Positions 12,395 through 24,330 of a stretch of 64,000 nt of DNA are shown here, one piece after another; position 1 is the first letter of the stretch, and each line of letters starts with the position of its first letter. The stretch lies in contig NC_044916.1 in NCBI RefSeq assembly GCF_003576645.1, positions 25,623,244 to 25,687,243 of the forward strand. The letters are read 5' to 3'. The stretch is from Ipomoea triloba (Eukaryota > Streptophyta > Magnoliopsida > Solanales > Convolvulaceae). A program made the translations under genes and the position numbers. Below the pieces are notes generated by a model, which searched no databases, was not told where the DNA came from, and was given only the letters and a program-made list of their open reading frames with translations.

Positions 12395-12624
12395 TTGCAT
12401 GGACCATGGTCCACACAGCTGTGTGGACCAAAAATAAAAAGTACATTATTTTTGTACTGTAGGTACATTATTTTAGGGTACATTATTTTTGTACTGAAGG
12501 TACATTATTTGATAGTATCTATCAAATAATGTACATACAGTACAAAAATAATGTACCTTCAGTACAAAAATAATGTACTTTTTATTTTTGGTCCACACAG
12601 CTGTGTGGACCATGGTCCATGCAA
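12395..12624. mobile_element. Near-perfect palindromic MITE, family A
   Basis: The arms are almost exact inverted copies: TTGCATGGACCATGGTCCAC at the left and its complement at the right end, then CAGCTGTGTGGACC, AAAAATAAAAAGTACATTA and repeated GTACATTATTTTTGTACTG words, meeting at TGATAGTA/TCTATCA near 12520. The stem is about 105 bp with a tiny loop. Related copies: 46255-46433, 46681-47318, and more distantly 53925-54260. Noncoding. Confidence 0.85.
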
Positions 12625-12825
12625 GACCATGGTTCACAAAGTTGTATGGACCATGTATTATAAAATAATACTACAAAAATATTATTTCTGAAGAATAACA
12701 AGCACAAGAAACAAAAGGTTAAGGGTTAGTATGAGTTGAGCGAAAAACTCTCTTTAAAATCTTATTTGCTATCTCACAAAAGTGCTAGGCGCCTTGTAAT
12801 TTAGATTTCCAATGAAAAAGGCCAT

Positions 12826-13189
12826 GTTTGGTAAATAATTAGTTTATAAACCAATTTTGACCTATTTAACCATTATTAGTTGTTTTGCTTCATTAAAAAA
12901 TCAATATAAATGTTTGGTAGCCTTTTATTTTCCGTCTTTGACGGGTCAATCCCACCAAAAAAAAAAAAAAACTTTTTGTAACTCCAAAATACTAAATTTC
13001 AAAAGACTACTGAAAACAACATTTTCAATTAGTTTTTTGAAAAAAGAAATTATACCAAACAGCTATCAACTAACAATTTTTTTGCACAAAGAGTCAACAG
13101 TTGCCTCCACTGAGGCTTGAACCCGGGACACCGGATACCACTAGACCACAAGGTCTTTGGCCTATCAACTAACAATTAATTTACCAAAT
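12826..13189. mobile_element. Possible MITE with TTTGGTAAAT ends, host of a SINE
   Basis: TTTGGTAAATAATTAG at the left and CTAACAATTAATTTACCAAA at the right are inverted copies. Between them is AT-rich DNA with a SINE insertion (13079-13161) whose TSD lies inside this element. Assignment is tentative. Confidence 0.35.
13079..13161 (-). mobile_element. tRNA-derived SINE, 5' part, 16-bp TSD
   Basis: Read on the minus strand it begins CCAAAGACCTTGTGGTCTAG and contains the A-box TGGTCTAGTGG and B-box GGGTTCAAGCC, followed by GTTGACTCTTTGTGC and a short A run. The exact 16-bp repeat CTATCAACTAACAATT flanks it (13063-13078, 13162-13177). It is a 3'-shortened member of the family seen in full at 48574-48747. 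Confidence 0.85.
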
Positions 13190-13270
13190 ACTTTTCTACT
13201 ATCATGTAATATTATCAATTAATTATACATTCTAACCCAATTAAAAAAATAAAAAAATAAAAACAAAAAA

Positions 13271-13860
13271 AAAACTCTTTTGAAAATATTAAAAAAATTG
13301 AGAAAGATAGTTTATGCCACAGGGCAAAACGTTTATATTAAAAAGGAGATAGTTTATGCCACAGGGCAAAACGTTTATATTAAAAAGGTATATATATAAA
13401 TTATGAAAAATTGATAGTTCCAAATGTAATTTTTTATATAAATTATGAAAAATTGATAGTTCCAAATGTAATTTTTGTTTTTCTAAAAAAAGTAAAATAA
13501 CTGAGGGATCAAAAACAAAAAAAAAAAAAAAGAAACTCTTTTGAAAAATATATAAAAATTGAGAGATAGTTTATGCCACAGGGCAAAACGTTTATATTAA
13601 AAAGGAGATAGTTTATGCCACAGGGCAAAACGTTTATATTAAAAAGGTATATATATAAATTATGAAAAATTGATAGTTCCAAATGTAATTTTTTATATAA
13701 ATTATGAAAAATTGATAGTTCCAAATGTAATTTTTGTTTTTCTAAAAAAAGTAAAATAACTGAGGGATCAAAAACAAAAAAAAAAAAAAATAAACTCTTT
13801 TGAAAAATATATAAAAATTGAGAGATAGTTTCTGCCACAGGGCAAAACGTTTATATTGAA
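13271..13860. repeat. Tandem array, about 260-bp unit, 2.3 copies
   Basis: Units begin with AAACTCTTTTGAAAA at about 13271, 13533 and 13792. Each full unit contains two copies of ATAGTTTATGCCACAGGGCA and two of GAAAAATTGATAGTTCCAAA, so it is itself an internal duplication. The third unit stops at the tRNA-Gln-like sequence. Confidence 0.9.
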
Positions 13861-13861
13861 A

Positions 13862-13933
13862 AGGTTCCACCGAGATTTGGACTCGGGTTACTGGATTCAA
13901 AGTCCAATGTCCTGACCACTAGACCATGGAACT
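13862..13933 (-). pseudogene. tRNA-Gln (anticodon TTG), probably decayed
   Basis: The minus strand reads a complete cloverleaf with anticodon TTG (complement of 13898-13900), anticodon stem GGA.../...TCC and A-box TGGTCTAGTGG. Two defects: the first acceptor pair is A1:C72 where G:C is normal, and the T-loop reads TCCAAAT, so T55 is C and the B box is altered. These argue for a pseudogene, though a weakly active gene cannot be ruled out. It abuts the 260-bp tandem array. Confidence 0.75.
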
Positions 13934-14104
13934 TTACCTTGCTTCAATTTGTTTTACTCTCAATAAATCGGAAATATTGGATATTGGATAATAGGTTAGC
14001 CCAATAGTCTCAAACTCTCAATCCACTATCAAACAATTTAGATCCATTAAAGTAGCCCAGATAGATATTGGTTCAAATCAGGAAGCCTCCGTCAATGGTA
14101 AATT

Positions 14105-14730
14105 ATGCTGTGGACCCAGGTCCACCTTGCAAGGTGGACCTGGGTTCAAAACTACGTCGTTTTTGTCTTTCTTTTTTTTTTTTAATTTTTTTTTTAAATT
14201 AGTAAACATATTGCTGAATATAGAGTTGTCCAAAAATGTGTGAATGTAGAGGTTTCAAAGTGTGAATGTAGAGTATAGAAATCGTGAATGTAGATTTATG
14301 ATTGTGTGAATGTAGAGTTGCCCAAAAATGTGTGAATGTAGAGGTTTCAAATTGTGAATCTGGAGTATAGAAATCGTGAATGTAGAGTTATGCATGTGTG
14401 AATCTGTAATAGAGTTAAGAAGTTCTAGCAACTTGTAGCCCTGTAATGTGTGAATGTGGAGTTCTCAAGTTGTGAATGTGGAGTATAGGACCTGTGAATA
14501 TAGAGTTTTGAATGTGTGAATGCATAACAGTGGTAATATAGTTACTAAACATATAATCATGTAATGTGTGAATGTGGAGTTTACAAATTGTGAAGGTAGA
14601 GTATAGTGTATGTGAATGTAGAATATAGTGTATGCGAGTAGAGTATAGTGTATGTGAATGTAGAATATAGTGTATGCGAATGTAGACCCAGGTCCATCTT
14701 GCAAGGTGGACCTAGGTCCATGGCATAACA
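14105..14730. mobile_element. Foldback MITE, family B, with degenerate tandem interior
   Basis: Each end carries the same palindromic module (CCAGGTCCACCTTGCAAGG at about 14118; CCAGGTCCATCTTGCAAGG near 14689). The interior, 14215-14680, is a run of about 20-35-bp variants of TGTGAATGTAGAGT with TATAGAAATC insertions. No coding capacity. Confidence 0.65.
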
Positions 14731-14849
14731 ACCCTCCGTCAATAAGCACGCTTATTTGGTAAGGATTGAATAATGCCGTCAAAGATACTATAGGTTGGAA
14801 AGTTCATTTTTAATAGAGTAATCAAGTGTTGGATGATGGTCAAATACAA

Positions 14850-15350
14850 TTATCAAATGAAACTTTAGTAGAATTGAAATGATAGTTTAGCGTTGCTAAA
14901 TTATACAAGTGTAGGTAGAAAATGAAACTAAAAAATAGAGCTCATGCAATAATATATAATGTCAAGTGAAACTGTGGTGAAATTAAAATGATAATTTAGT
15001 ATTGTTATAAAGAAACTAGTGTGTGAAAAATGAAACTAAAAAAAAAAACTCATAGAATAACATAGTGAAAAAATAAAACTATAAAAAAAAACTCATAGAA
15101 TAACATATATTATCAAATGAACATGAAGTGTAATTAAAATTATATTTCAACATTATTATAATTAAACTAGTGTGTGTGAAAAGTGAAACTACATTCAAAA
15201 ATAGAGCTCATGCAATAACGTATATTGTCAAATGAAATTGTAATAAAATTAAAATGATACTTTAGTGTTGCTATAATGAAACTAGTGTATGTTGAAAATT
15301 AAACTAAAAAACTGAGCAATATTGTCAAATGATCAGTAATTAAAATGACT
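14850..15350. repeat. Degenerate tandem repeat, about 110-150-bp unit, four copies
   Basis: Each unit contains GAAATTAAAATGATA(A/C)TTTAG, then ATAA(A/T)GAAACTAGTGT, then GAAACTAAAAAA and AGAGCTCATGCAATAA in variable form. Copies start near 14861, 14967, 15117 and 15230. AT-rich, noncoding. Confidence 0.65.
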
Positions 15351-15921
15351 AGAGTAATGCTAGTCACCCCTAAACAAAAAAAAAACATTCGTTCTTGATA
15401 TGACATTGCTTATTTATTTATTAAAAGTTAGTGGGGGCAACCAATTCATAGCATCCAATAATTATAAGACATGTCGTGGAGAGAAAAAAATTAGAAGGGG
15501 TAAGATGAACTATCCTTTTTAATATATTACTCCATACATATAATTTAATTTTTTATATATTACATATTCAGTTTTAGTATATTACAAGTTCATTTAATAA
15601 TGTGTATAGATTCATGAACTCTTTGCAAATTTATTACAATATATTTGATACAAGTTCATTTTTAATGTGTAACAGGTTCATTTTTAATTTCAATCATGAT
15701 CCATCTTGCAAGATGGATTCTAGAATGCACTATATAATTTTCCATCAAACAGTGGCGGAGCTAACTACTAAATTCAGTTGTGTCAATATTATATTAATGT
15801 AACATTTTTTTTTCTACTCATTATTCTCTTATAAAATCCAAGATTTGATAAAGTAGTGCTTTGTAAAATAGTGTAACTTCAAAATAAAAAGTAATGCATA
15901 TCCAACTCGTTAAATATTTAA

Positions 15922-16504
15922 GGGAAACGGGTCAAATAAGCCCTCCAACTTTACCTAAGAAGTCAATTAAGCCCCTAAATATTTTAAAGTAGCAATTAGG
16001 CTCATCAACAAAGTATTTTGGTGCAAAAAATCCAAAAACCGGTTAGTGACCTGTGATTCCGATCAAATTTCCGACGAAATTTTGGACACAGCAGTCGCCG
16101 ACAACCATCTACGGTCACCAGTGAATCACCAGAGAAGGCAATCACTGGGTTGCCTTCTCCAGTGAGAGAAGGCAACTCCGGTGAGAGAAGGCAACCCACG
16201 AGTTGCCTTCTCACTGAGAAGGCGACCAGTGGGTTGCCTTCTCCAGTGAGGAGGCGACCTAGACAGTCGCCTTCTCACCGGAGAAGGCCGGCGATCATAG
16301 ATGGTCGCTGGCGACTGCTGTGTCTAAAATTTCGCTGAAAATTTGACCGGAATCTTATTGACCTGTGATAACAGGTCACTAATCGATTTTTGGACTTTTT
16401 TGCACCAAAATACATTGTTGATGGGCTTAATTGTTACTTTAAAATGTTTAGGGGCTTAATTTACTTTTTAGGTAAAGTTGGAGGGCTTATTTGACCCTTT
16501 TCCC
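15922..16504. mobile_element. Foldback MULE-like MITE (also at 17996-18578)
   Basis: Terminal inverted repeats of about 110 bp begin GGGAAACGGGTCAAATAAG and end CTTATTTGACCCTTTTCCC. The flanks AATATTTAA (15913-15921) and AATATTTCT (16505-16513) agree at 7 of 9 bases, consistent with an old 9-bp TSD. The GC-rich centre (16070-16330) is a set of inverted and direct repeats of GAGAAGGCAACC/GGTTGCCTTCTC. Short frames in both directions are by-products of the palindrome. The copy at 17996-18578 belongs to the duplicated contig end. Confidence 0.75.
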
Positions 16505-17620
16505 AATATTTCTACTATACTAATAAGAGCCAAAGAGAGTTAGGCCTAAAATGGGTAGAAAAAATGGCGGTTAAATTATTTAATCAAATGGATGGTTCAG
16601 ATGAATTATTTAATCAAATAGATGGTTAAGATAATTTAGATTAATATTATTAATAGAGATTACCTAATTTAACCTTACTTTTATGATTATCCGTTAAGTT
16701 TTCTGTTACATATTCTCTTCTCCGTTAATATTCCGTTAACTTTTAACTTACCCATTAATTTCTATAAGAAAGATCTTAGGTTCGAACCTTATCTCAATCA
16801 AATTTGACATAATTAAGTTTCTCACTCTATTTACTCTTATTAAATTAAATAAATTAGTAGCTACAACAAAAAATGATACATATGTATTTCTTTAATTTAG
16901 AATTATGTGTCTACAATACCTTTATTTGAAAAAATTATTCATTATCAAAAAATTAAATTAAATAAGAGAAATAATTTCATTAGTTATATTGTCTTTATTT
17001 TCTCTCATGCAAAGATTCTTTACATTCAAATTTATCAATTGATATTCATTACATTGTCCATTATCTTATTTTTACAATATCTTGTAATTAAATATCAAAG
17101 TTATAGTACAAAATAATGTTATATATTTATTTACCAAATATTTTATTAATACTATGAAAAAAATTTAAAATAATTTGAAGCTAATTTTATTAACTACTTG
17201 GGGAATGGTTGACCAAGAGAGTACTCAAATAATCCAACAAATTGAAGCAGAATCGCTCTATTTTACGCTTATTGAATTAAATAAATTAGTAGTTACACAC
17301 AAAAAAATGATACATATGTATTTCTTTACTACTATGAAAAAAATAAAAAAGAATAGTTTGAAACTAATCAAATTAACTACTTGGGGAATTTGTTGACAAT
17401 GAAAGTACTCAAATAACCCATTACCAGCAAATTGAAGCGAGAAACTGCCTTTTAATATCTTTGGAATATATAATATTTTAAATTTTCAAAGTTTTATTAA
17501 TTTATTTAATCTTTTTTCTTAAACTAGGGATTTCTTTATCCACAATAACTCATTCAACAATAAATGGTTGAAACAAATGAACCCGAAGCAGAACACCTAA
17601 AGGAAAGTCCATAGCTCGTA
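16505..17620. other. AT-rich noncoding part of the duplicated segment
   Basis: Holds a direct repeat of about 100 bp: TTAGTAG(C/T)TACA(A/C)A...ATGATACATATGTATTTCTTTA occurs at about 16855 and 17285, followed in the second case by another copy of ACTACTTGGGGAAT (17190 and 17375). No protein recognised. Confidence 0.4.
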
Positions 17621-17694
17621 TATCATAATCTCATTGCATGACGTTGTCATCTATGCTACCAACAATAACCGAATTGCAAATAACACGCTACCAN

Positions 17695-19767
17695 CTTTGC
17701 AAATTTATTACAATATATTTGATACAAGTTCATTTTTAATGTGTAACAGGTTCATTTTTAATTTCAATCATGATCCATCTTGCAAGATGGATTCTAGAAT
17801 GCACTATATAATTTTCCATCAAACAGTGGCGGAGCTAACTACTAAATTCAGTTGTGTCAATATTATATTAATGTAACATTTTTTTTTCTACTCATTATTC
17901 TCTTATAAAATCCAAGATTTGATAAAGTAGTGCTTTGTAAAATAGTGTAACTTCAAAATAAAAAGTAATGCATATCCAACTCGTTAAATATTTAAGGGAA
18001 ACGGGTCAAATAAGCCCTCCAACTTTACCTAAGAAGTCAATTAAGCCCCTAAATATTTTAAAGTAGCAATTAGGCTCATCAACAAAGTATTTTGGTGCAA
18101 AAAATCCAAAAACCGGTTAGTGACCTGTGATTCCGATCAAATTTCCGACGAAATTTTGGACACAGCAGTCGCCGACAACCATCTACGGTCACCAGTGAAT
18201 CACCAGAGAAGGCAATCACTGGGTTGCCTTCTCCAGTGAGAGAAGGCAACTCCGGTGAGAGAAGGCAACCCACGAGTTGCCTTCTCACTGAGAAGGCGAC
18301 CAGTGGGTTGCCTTCTCCAGTGAGGAGGCGACCTAGACAGTCGCCTTCTCACCGGAGAAGGCCGGCGATCATAGATGGTCGCTGGCGACTGCTGTGTCTA
18401 AAATTTCGCTGAAAATTTGACCGGAATCTTATTGACCTGTGATAACAGGTCACTAATCGATTTTTGGACTTTTTTGCACCAAAATACATTGTTGATGGGC
18501 TTAATTGTTACTTTAAAATGTTTAGGGGCTTAATTTACTTTTTAGGTAAAGTTGGAGGGCTTATTTGACCCTTTTCCCAATATTTCTACTATACTAATAA
18601 GAGCCAAAGAGAGTTAGGCCTAAAATGGGTAGAAAAAATGGCGGTTAAATTATTTAATCAAATGGATGGTTCAGATGAATTATTTAATCAAATAGATGGT
18701 TAAGATAATTTAGATTAATATTATTAATAGAGATTACCTAATTTAACCTTACTTTTATGATTATCCGTTAAGTTTTCTGTTACATATTCTCTTCTCCGTT
18801 AATATTCCGTTAACTTTTAACTTACCCATTAATTTCTATAAGAAAGATCTTAGGTTCGAACCTTATCTCAATCAAATTTGACATAATTAAGTTTCTCACT
18901 CTATTTACTCTTATTAAATTAAATAAATTAGTAGCTACAACAAAAAATGATACATATGTATTTCTTTAATTTAGAATTATGTGTCTACAATACCTTTATT
19001 TGAAAAAATTATTCATTATCAAAAAATTAAATTAAATAAGAGAAATAATTTCATTAGTTATATTGTCTTTATTTTCTCTCATGCAAAGATTCTTTACATT
19101 CAAATTTATCAATTGATATTCATTACATTGTCCATTATCTTATTTTTACAATATCTTGTAATTAAATATCAAAGTTATAGTACAAAATAATGTTATATAT
19201 TTATTTACCAAATATTTTATTAATACTATGAAAAAAATTTAAAATAATTTGAAGCTAATTTTATTAACTACTTGGGGAATGGTTGACCAAGAGAGTACTC
19301 AAATAATCCAACAAATTGAAGCAGAATCGCTCTATTTTACGCTTATTGAATTAAATAAATTAGTAGTTACACACAAAAAAATGATACATATGTATTTCTT
19401 TACTACTATGAAAAAAATAAAAAAGAATAGTTTGAAACTAATCAAATTAACTACTTGGGGAATTTGTTGACAATGAAAGTACTCAAATAACCCATTACCA
19501 GCAAATTGAAGCGAGAAACTGCCTTTTAATATCTTTGGAATATATAATATTTTAAATTTTCAAAGTTTTATTAATTTATTTAATCTTTTTTCTTAAACTA
19601 GGGATTTCTTTATCCACAATAACTCATTCAACAATAAATGGTTGAAACAAATGAACCCGAAGCAGAACACCTAAAGGAAAGTCCATAGCTCGTATATCAT
19701 AATCTCATTGCATGACGTTGTCATCTATGCTACCAACAATAACCGAATTGCAAATAACACGCTACCA
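17695..19767. repeat. Second copy of the 2073-bp segment
   Basis: Identical to 15621-17693. It continues past the point where the first copy stops (after GCTACCA) into unique sequence at 19768, as expected if the second contig extends further. Confidence 0.9.
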
Positions 19768-20127
19768 ACAAAAAGGAAGAGAACAAATAGTAAAGATGAA
19801 TAAAATGACAATGTTACTCAAAAGAGATTTAAGAACACTTAGAAAAATTCAAATGAAAAGTAGTATTTATTTAGACTATCATTTTTAGACCAAATAATTA
19901 GACTATCGATTTTACAAGGTTGCAAACATTTATTTTAGTAATAATTATAATGAATTTTCTATATTATCTTGGATTCATATACTTTGAATTAGATATTTAA
20001 ATAAAAAAATTCGACATTCAATTACCCATGTATAAACTTCTCCTATATAATCTTACATTGATATACTTTCAAATATTTATTTAAATATAAACATTGGGCA
20101 TTAACCCATACGCGTAATGCGGTAGTA
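18585..20127 (+). mobile_element. Possible Helitron-like element (weak)
   Basis: The start TCTACTATACTAATAAGAGCC resembles plant Helitron 5' ends, and ACCCATACGCGTAATGCGGTA followed by TAG near 20120 resembles a decayed 3' hairpin. No Rep/helicase coding and no clean CTRR end. The same start occurs at 16511 and, cut short, before 20611 because of the contig overlaps. Confidence 0.3.
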
Positions 20128-20545
20128 GCCATATAAATAAGAAATCTTTAACCACAATTCACATTCTCAATCGCCTTGCTAAATGAATTAGCAATACACT
20201 TGTAAATGCAAAAACTTGAATTGTATATTAAATTCAAAAATCACTGCTTGCACTCAACACACTTCGCATTCACATTATTTCCAAAAAATAGATCCAAAAT
20301 TTTAAAATTCTCCAAACATTAATATGTACATATATAGCTTTGTGGCTTGTAATCCTATTATAATTCAAGAAAAAAAAAACATATTTTTTTCTTCACTTAA
20401 TACAAACTTCAAAATGAAAATAAGGAAACAAATCTAAAGAATATTTAAATTTGTAGTTCATTAAAAATAATTAATTTTAGGCAATTAGATTTCTATAAAA
20501 TTGAATTGAAGATCAAGATGGTAGAAAAATATGATATTGATAATT

Positions 20546-20609
<64 letters not shown>
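18610..20609. repeat. First copy of exact 2000-bp duplication (contig overlap)
   Basis: Bases 18610-20609 recur as 20611-22610 (offset 2001) across the single N at 20610. Copy one stops inside an AT microsatellite, a usual place for an assembly to break. The 19768-20548 part is AT-rich with no gene seen. Confidence 0.9.
20549..20609. repeat. (AT)n microsatellite ending at a one-base gap
   Basis: Pure AT dinucleotides up to the N at 20610. The same tract appears in full at 22550-22618. Confidence 0.95.
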
Positions 20610-20610
20610 N

Positions 20611-22546
20611 AGAGTTAGGCCTAAAATGGGTAGAAAAAATGGCGGTTAAATTATTTAATCAAATGGATGGTTCAGATGAATTATTTAATCAAATAGATGG
20701 TTAAGATAATTTAGATTAATATTATTAATAGAGATTACCTAATTTAACCTTACTTTTATGATTATCCGTTAAGTTTTCTGTTACATATTCTCTTCTCCGT
20801 TAATATTCCGTTAACTTTTAACTTACCCATTAATTTCTATAAGAAAGATCTTAGGTTCGAACCTTATCTCAATCAAATTTGACATAATTAAGTTTCTCAC
20901 TCTATTTACTCTTATTAAATTAAATAAATTAGTAGCTACAACAAAAAATGATACATATGTATTTCTTTAATTTAGAATTATGTGTCTACAATACCTTTAT
21001 TTGAAAAAATTATTCATTATCAAAAAATTAAATTAAATAAGAGAAATAATTTCATTAGTTATATTGTCTTTATTTTCTCTCATGCAAAGATTCTTTACAT
21101 TCAAATTTATCAATTGATATTCATTACATTGTCCATTATCTTATTTTTACAATATCTTGTAATTAAATATCAAAGTTATAGTACAAAATAATGTTATATA
21201 TTTATTTACCAAATATTTTATTAATACTATGAAAAAAATTTAAAATAATTTGAAGCTAATTTTATTAACTACTTGGGGAATGGTTGACCAAGAGAGTACT
21301 CAAATAATCCAACAAATTGAAGCAGAATCGCTCTATTTTACGCTTATTGAATTAAATAAATTAGTAGTTACACACAAAAAAATGATACATATGTATTTCT
21401 TTACTACTATGAAAAAAATAAAAAAGAATAGTTTGAAACTAATCAAATTAACTACTTGGGGAATTTGTTGACAATGAAAGTACTCAAATAACCCATTACC
21501 AGCAAATTGAAGCGAGAAACTGCCTTTTAATATCTTTGGAATATATAATATTTTAAATTTTCAAAGTTTTATTAATTTATTTAATCTTTTTTCTTAAACT
21601 AGGGATTTCTTTATCCACAATAACTCATTCAACAATAAATGGTTGAAACAAATGAACCCGAAGCAGAACACCTAAAGGAAAGTCCATAGCTCGTATATCA
21701 TAATCTCATTGCATGACGTTGTCATCTATGCTACCAACAATAACCGAATTGCAAATAACACGCTACCAACAAAAAGGAAGAGAACAAATAGTAAAGATGA
21801 ATAAAATGACAATGTTACTCAAAAGAGATTTAAGAACACTTAGAAAAATTCAAATGAAAAGTAGTATTTATTTAGACTATCATTTTTAGACCAAATAATT
21901 AGACTATCGATTTTACAAGGTTGCAAACATTTATTTTAGTAATAATTATAATGAATTTTCTATATTATCTTGGATTCATATACTTTGAATTAGATATTTA
22001 AATAAAAAAATTCGACATTCAATTACCCATGTATAAACTTCTCCTATATAATCTTACATTGATATACTTTCAAATATTTATTTAAATATAAACATTGGGC
22101 ATTAACCCATACGCGTAATGCGGTAGTAGCCATATAAATAAGAAATCTTTAACCACAATTCACATTCTCAATCGCCTTGCTAAATGAATTAGCAATACAC
22201 TTGTAAATGCAAAAACTTGAATTGTATATTAAATTCAAAAATCACTGCTTGCACTCAACACACTTCGCATTCACATTATTTCCAAAAAATAGATCCAAAA
22301 TTTTAAAATTCTCCAAACATTAATATGTACATATATAGCTTTGTGGCTTGTAATCCTATTATAATTCAAGAAAAAAAAAACATATTTTTTTCTTCACTTA
22401 ATACAAACTTCAAAATGAAAATAAGGAAACAAATCTAAAGAATATTTAAATTTGTAGTTCATTAAAAATAATTAATTTTAGGCAATTAGATTTCTATAAA
22501 ATTGAATTGAAGATCAAGATGGTAGAAAAATATGATATTGATAATT

Positions 22547-22610
<64 letters not shown>
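20611..22610. repeat. Second copy of the 2000-bp segment
   Basis: Identical to 18610-20609 and so also includes a third copy of the 16536-17693 sequence. It runs through the AT tract into unique DNA. Confidence 0.9.

Positions 22611-22618
<8 letters not shown>
22550..22618. repeat. (AT)n microsatellite
   Basis: About 69 bases of AT dinucleotides, the complete form of the tract truncated at 20609. Confidence 0.95.
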
Positions 22619-22620
<2 letters not shown>

Positions 22621-23250
22621 ATATGATATTTATAATTTTTTTAGCTAGATCAATTAAATTTTAAGTTTTTCTAGAGTAATTTAAATACAATAACATATAT
22701 ATGATGATTCATAAAAAAAGTAAACTATCTATTAATTTTTTTAATTGAACTACCAACTTAGCTACTTTTTCTTTTTTTAATTAAAACTTGTGTATATTAT
22801 CACACCAAAAAAAACATGTATATATTGGGGGTTGGGCTCCCTCCAAACATGGGCCTTGTGCAAGAGCCTAGCTTGCTTTTACCTAGGGCCAACCTGTCAA
22901 GAATAGGTAATTTATGAATAATCAATTACCTATATTGAATAAGAGGCTCTTGAGTCCTCTTGATGTGATAACTAGAGTACTGAGTAAAAGTTAAAGAAAA
23001 TTATCACAATTCAATTTTATGTTCCAATTGATTCTATAGCAACCCAAAGGGATTTTTGTATATCGTCGTAGGTGAAAAAGACCACTCAAATGTTGTCATG
23101 GGAAAGAAATCAATGACGGAAGGTTAAAAGAGTTAACGCTTACCACCCACATTTTTATGTACTTAGATGAATTATTTGTGTAAATGCAAAAAACTTGAAT
23201 TGTACATATTCAAAATTCAAAGTATATCGGTTACAATGAAGTATGTATCA
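22619..23250. other. Intergenic, no gene seen
   Basis: AT-rich. A moderately GC-rich patch at 22830-22960 (GGGTTGGGCTCCCTCC...GGCCTTGTGCAAGAGCC) looks like the edge of a retroelement but has no matching partner in the window. Confidence 0.3.
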
Positions 23251-23985
23251 AACGAGAATGGTACAATCTCTGGATGTAAGAAGCCCTCTGATTCTTTACT
23301 AGAAGTATGTCCCGATTGGAAGTGTGTCGAATTCAGAGTATGTCGAGTTCAGAGTATGCTGAACTGAAAGTATGCTAGGTTCGGAGTATGCCAAACTAGA
23401 AGTGTTCCTTACTGAAGTGCCTCCGGAATTAAGCAGCTTGTTCTTGTTCGGAGTATGCCGAACAAGAAGTGTTTCTTACTGAAGTGCCTCCGGAATTAAG
23501 CAGCTTGTTCTTCAATGAAGGGCTTTATGTGTAGCTTGATCTTCAATGAAGGGCTTATGTGTAGCTTGATCTTCAAAGAAGGATTTCCGGTTGCTGCCGC
23601 GTGTTCCTAGGGACAACTGACAGGATTTCGGCAGAGTTTCAGTATGCAGATCTTCAGAGCTCCCTTTCTTCTAAAATGAAAATACTATTTATAGTGGTGA
23701 GGACGTAGAGAAAATATAACCAACTTATCCTTTTGGATAATTCCTATATTTAATATAATTATTTGAATTAAATATAACGAATGTATCGGGACACCATCAC
23801 GTCCAAGTTCATGATTTCATATTATCTTCAAACCAATTTATATTATCCACAATTTCCAAAATTATATGATCCACATATATTCTTGATGGGCCAAACCAAG
23901 TCAAAACCCATCAATTTAAACAGCCCAATTGCCTCGGCCTCTAGAAGAGGTAGCATCCGGCCTTAAGATGAAATCTCCAATCGTT
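23250..23985 (+). repeat. Possible LTR fragment with short tandem repeats
   Basis: A 67-bp unit containing CTTACTGAAGTGCCTCCGGA is present twice (23401, 23468), preceded by a series of GAGTATG(C/T)(C/T)(G/A) variants and followed by three copies of a 32-bp unit around GTAGCTTGATCTTCAATGAA. A TATA-like CTATTTATAGTGG at about 23687 follows, an arrangement typical of LTR U3 regions. No second LTR or PBS is visible. Confidence 0.35.
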
Positions 23986-24330
23986 ATATCGTGGACAATG
24001 CACTGTGAACCCTAGTCCGAAACGACGTCGTTTCGAATGTTAGTGGACGGTGGACGCAAATGACTTCAGGGAATACACAAAATCCTTATCTAAAATACAC
24101 AGAATGACTTGAAGGAATACACAGAATATTGACACAACTACACAGAAATCATCCTCCTAATATTCAAATACACAAAACACGTCACAACCTATGTTTAAGT
24201 ACTCCTAACATGAATACACTGAATCGTAGTCTATAATACACATAAAATCTTAAAAAAAAACACATAATATTAACACAAATACACAGATCGGTCGAAATGC
24301 AAAACGTGATTTCCAAAAAATAAACTGAAT
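23985..24330. repeat. Repeat with AATACACAGAAT direct repeats
   Basis: Starts at GTGGACAATGCACTGTGAACC and a perfect palindrome GAAACGACGTCGTTTC (about 24017), then six or more variants of (A)ATACACAGAAT. Resembles a truncated MITE of the B type. Noncoding. Confidence 0.4.

Larger units (their letters stand above)
15621..17693. repeat. First copy of exact 2073-bp duplication (contig overlap)
   Basis: Bases 15621-17693 recur as 17695-19767 with an offset of 2074; the only thing between them is a single N at 17694. As far as read they are identical, including homopolymers and repeated short reading frames. This is best explained by two overlapping contig ends placed side by side. Confidence 0.9.

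Noticed and set aside
16005..16338. 62- and 69-aa frames within the foldback element, repeated at 18079-18412
   Set aside because: They are by-products of the palindromic GC-rich centre, and the second set is an assembly duplicate.
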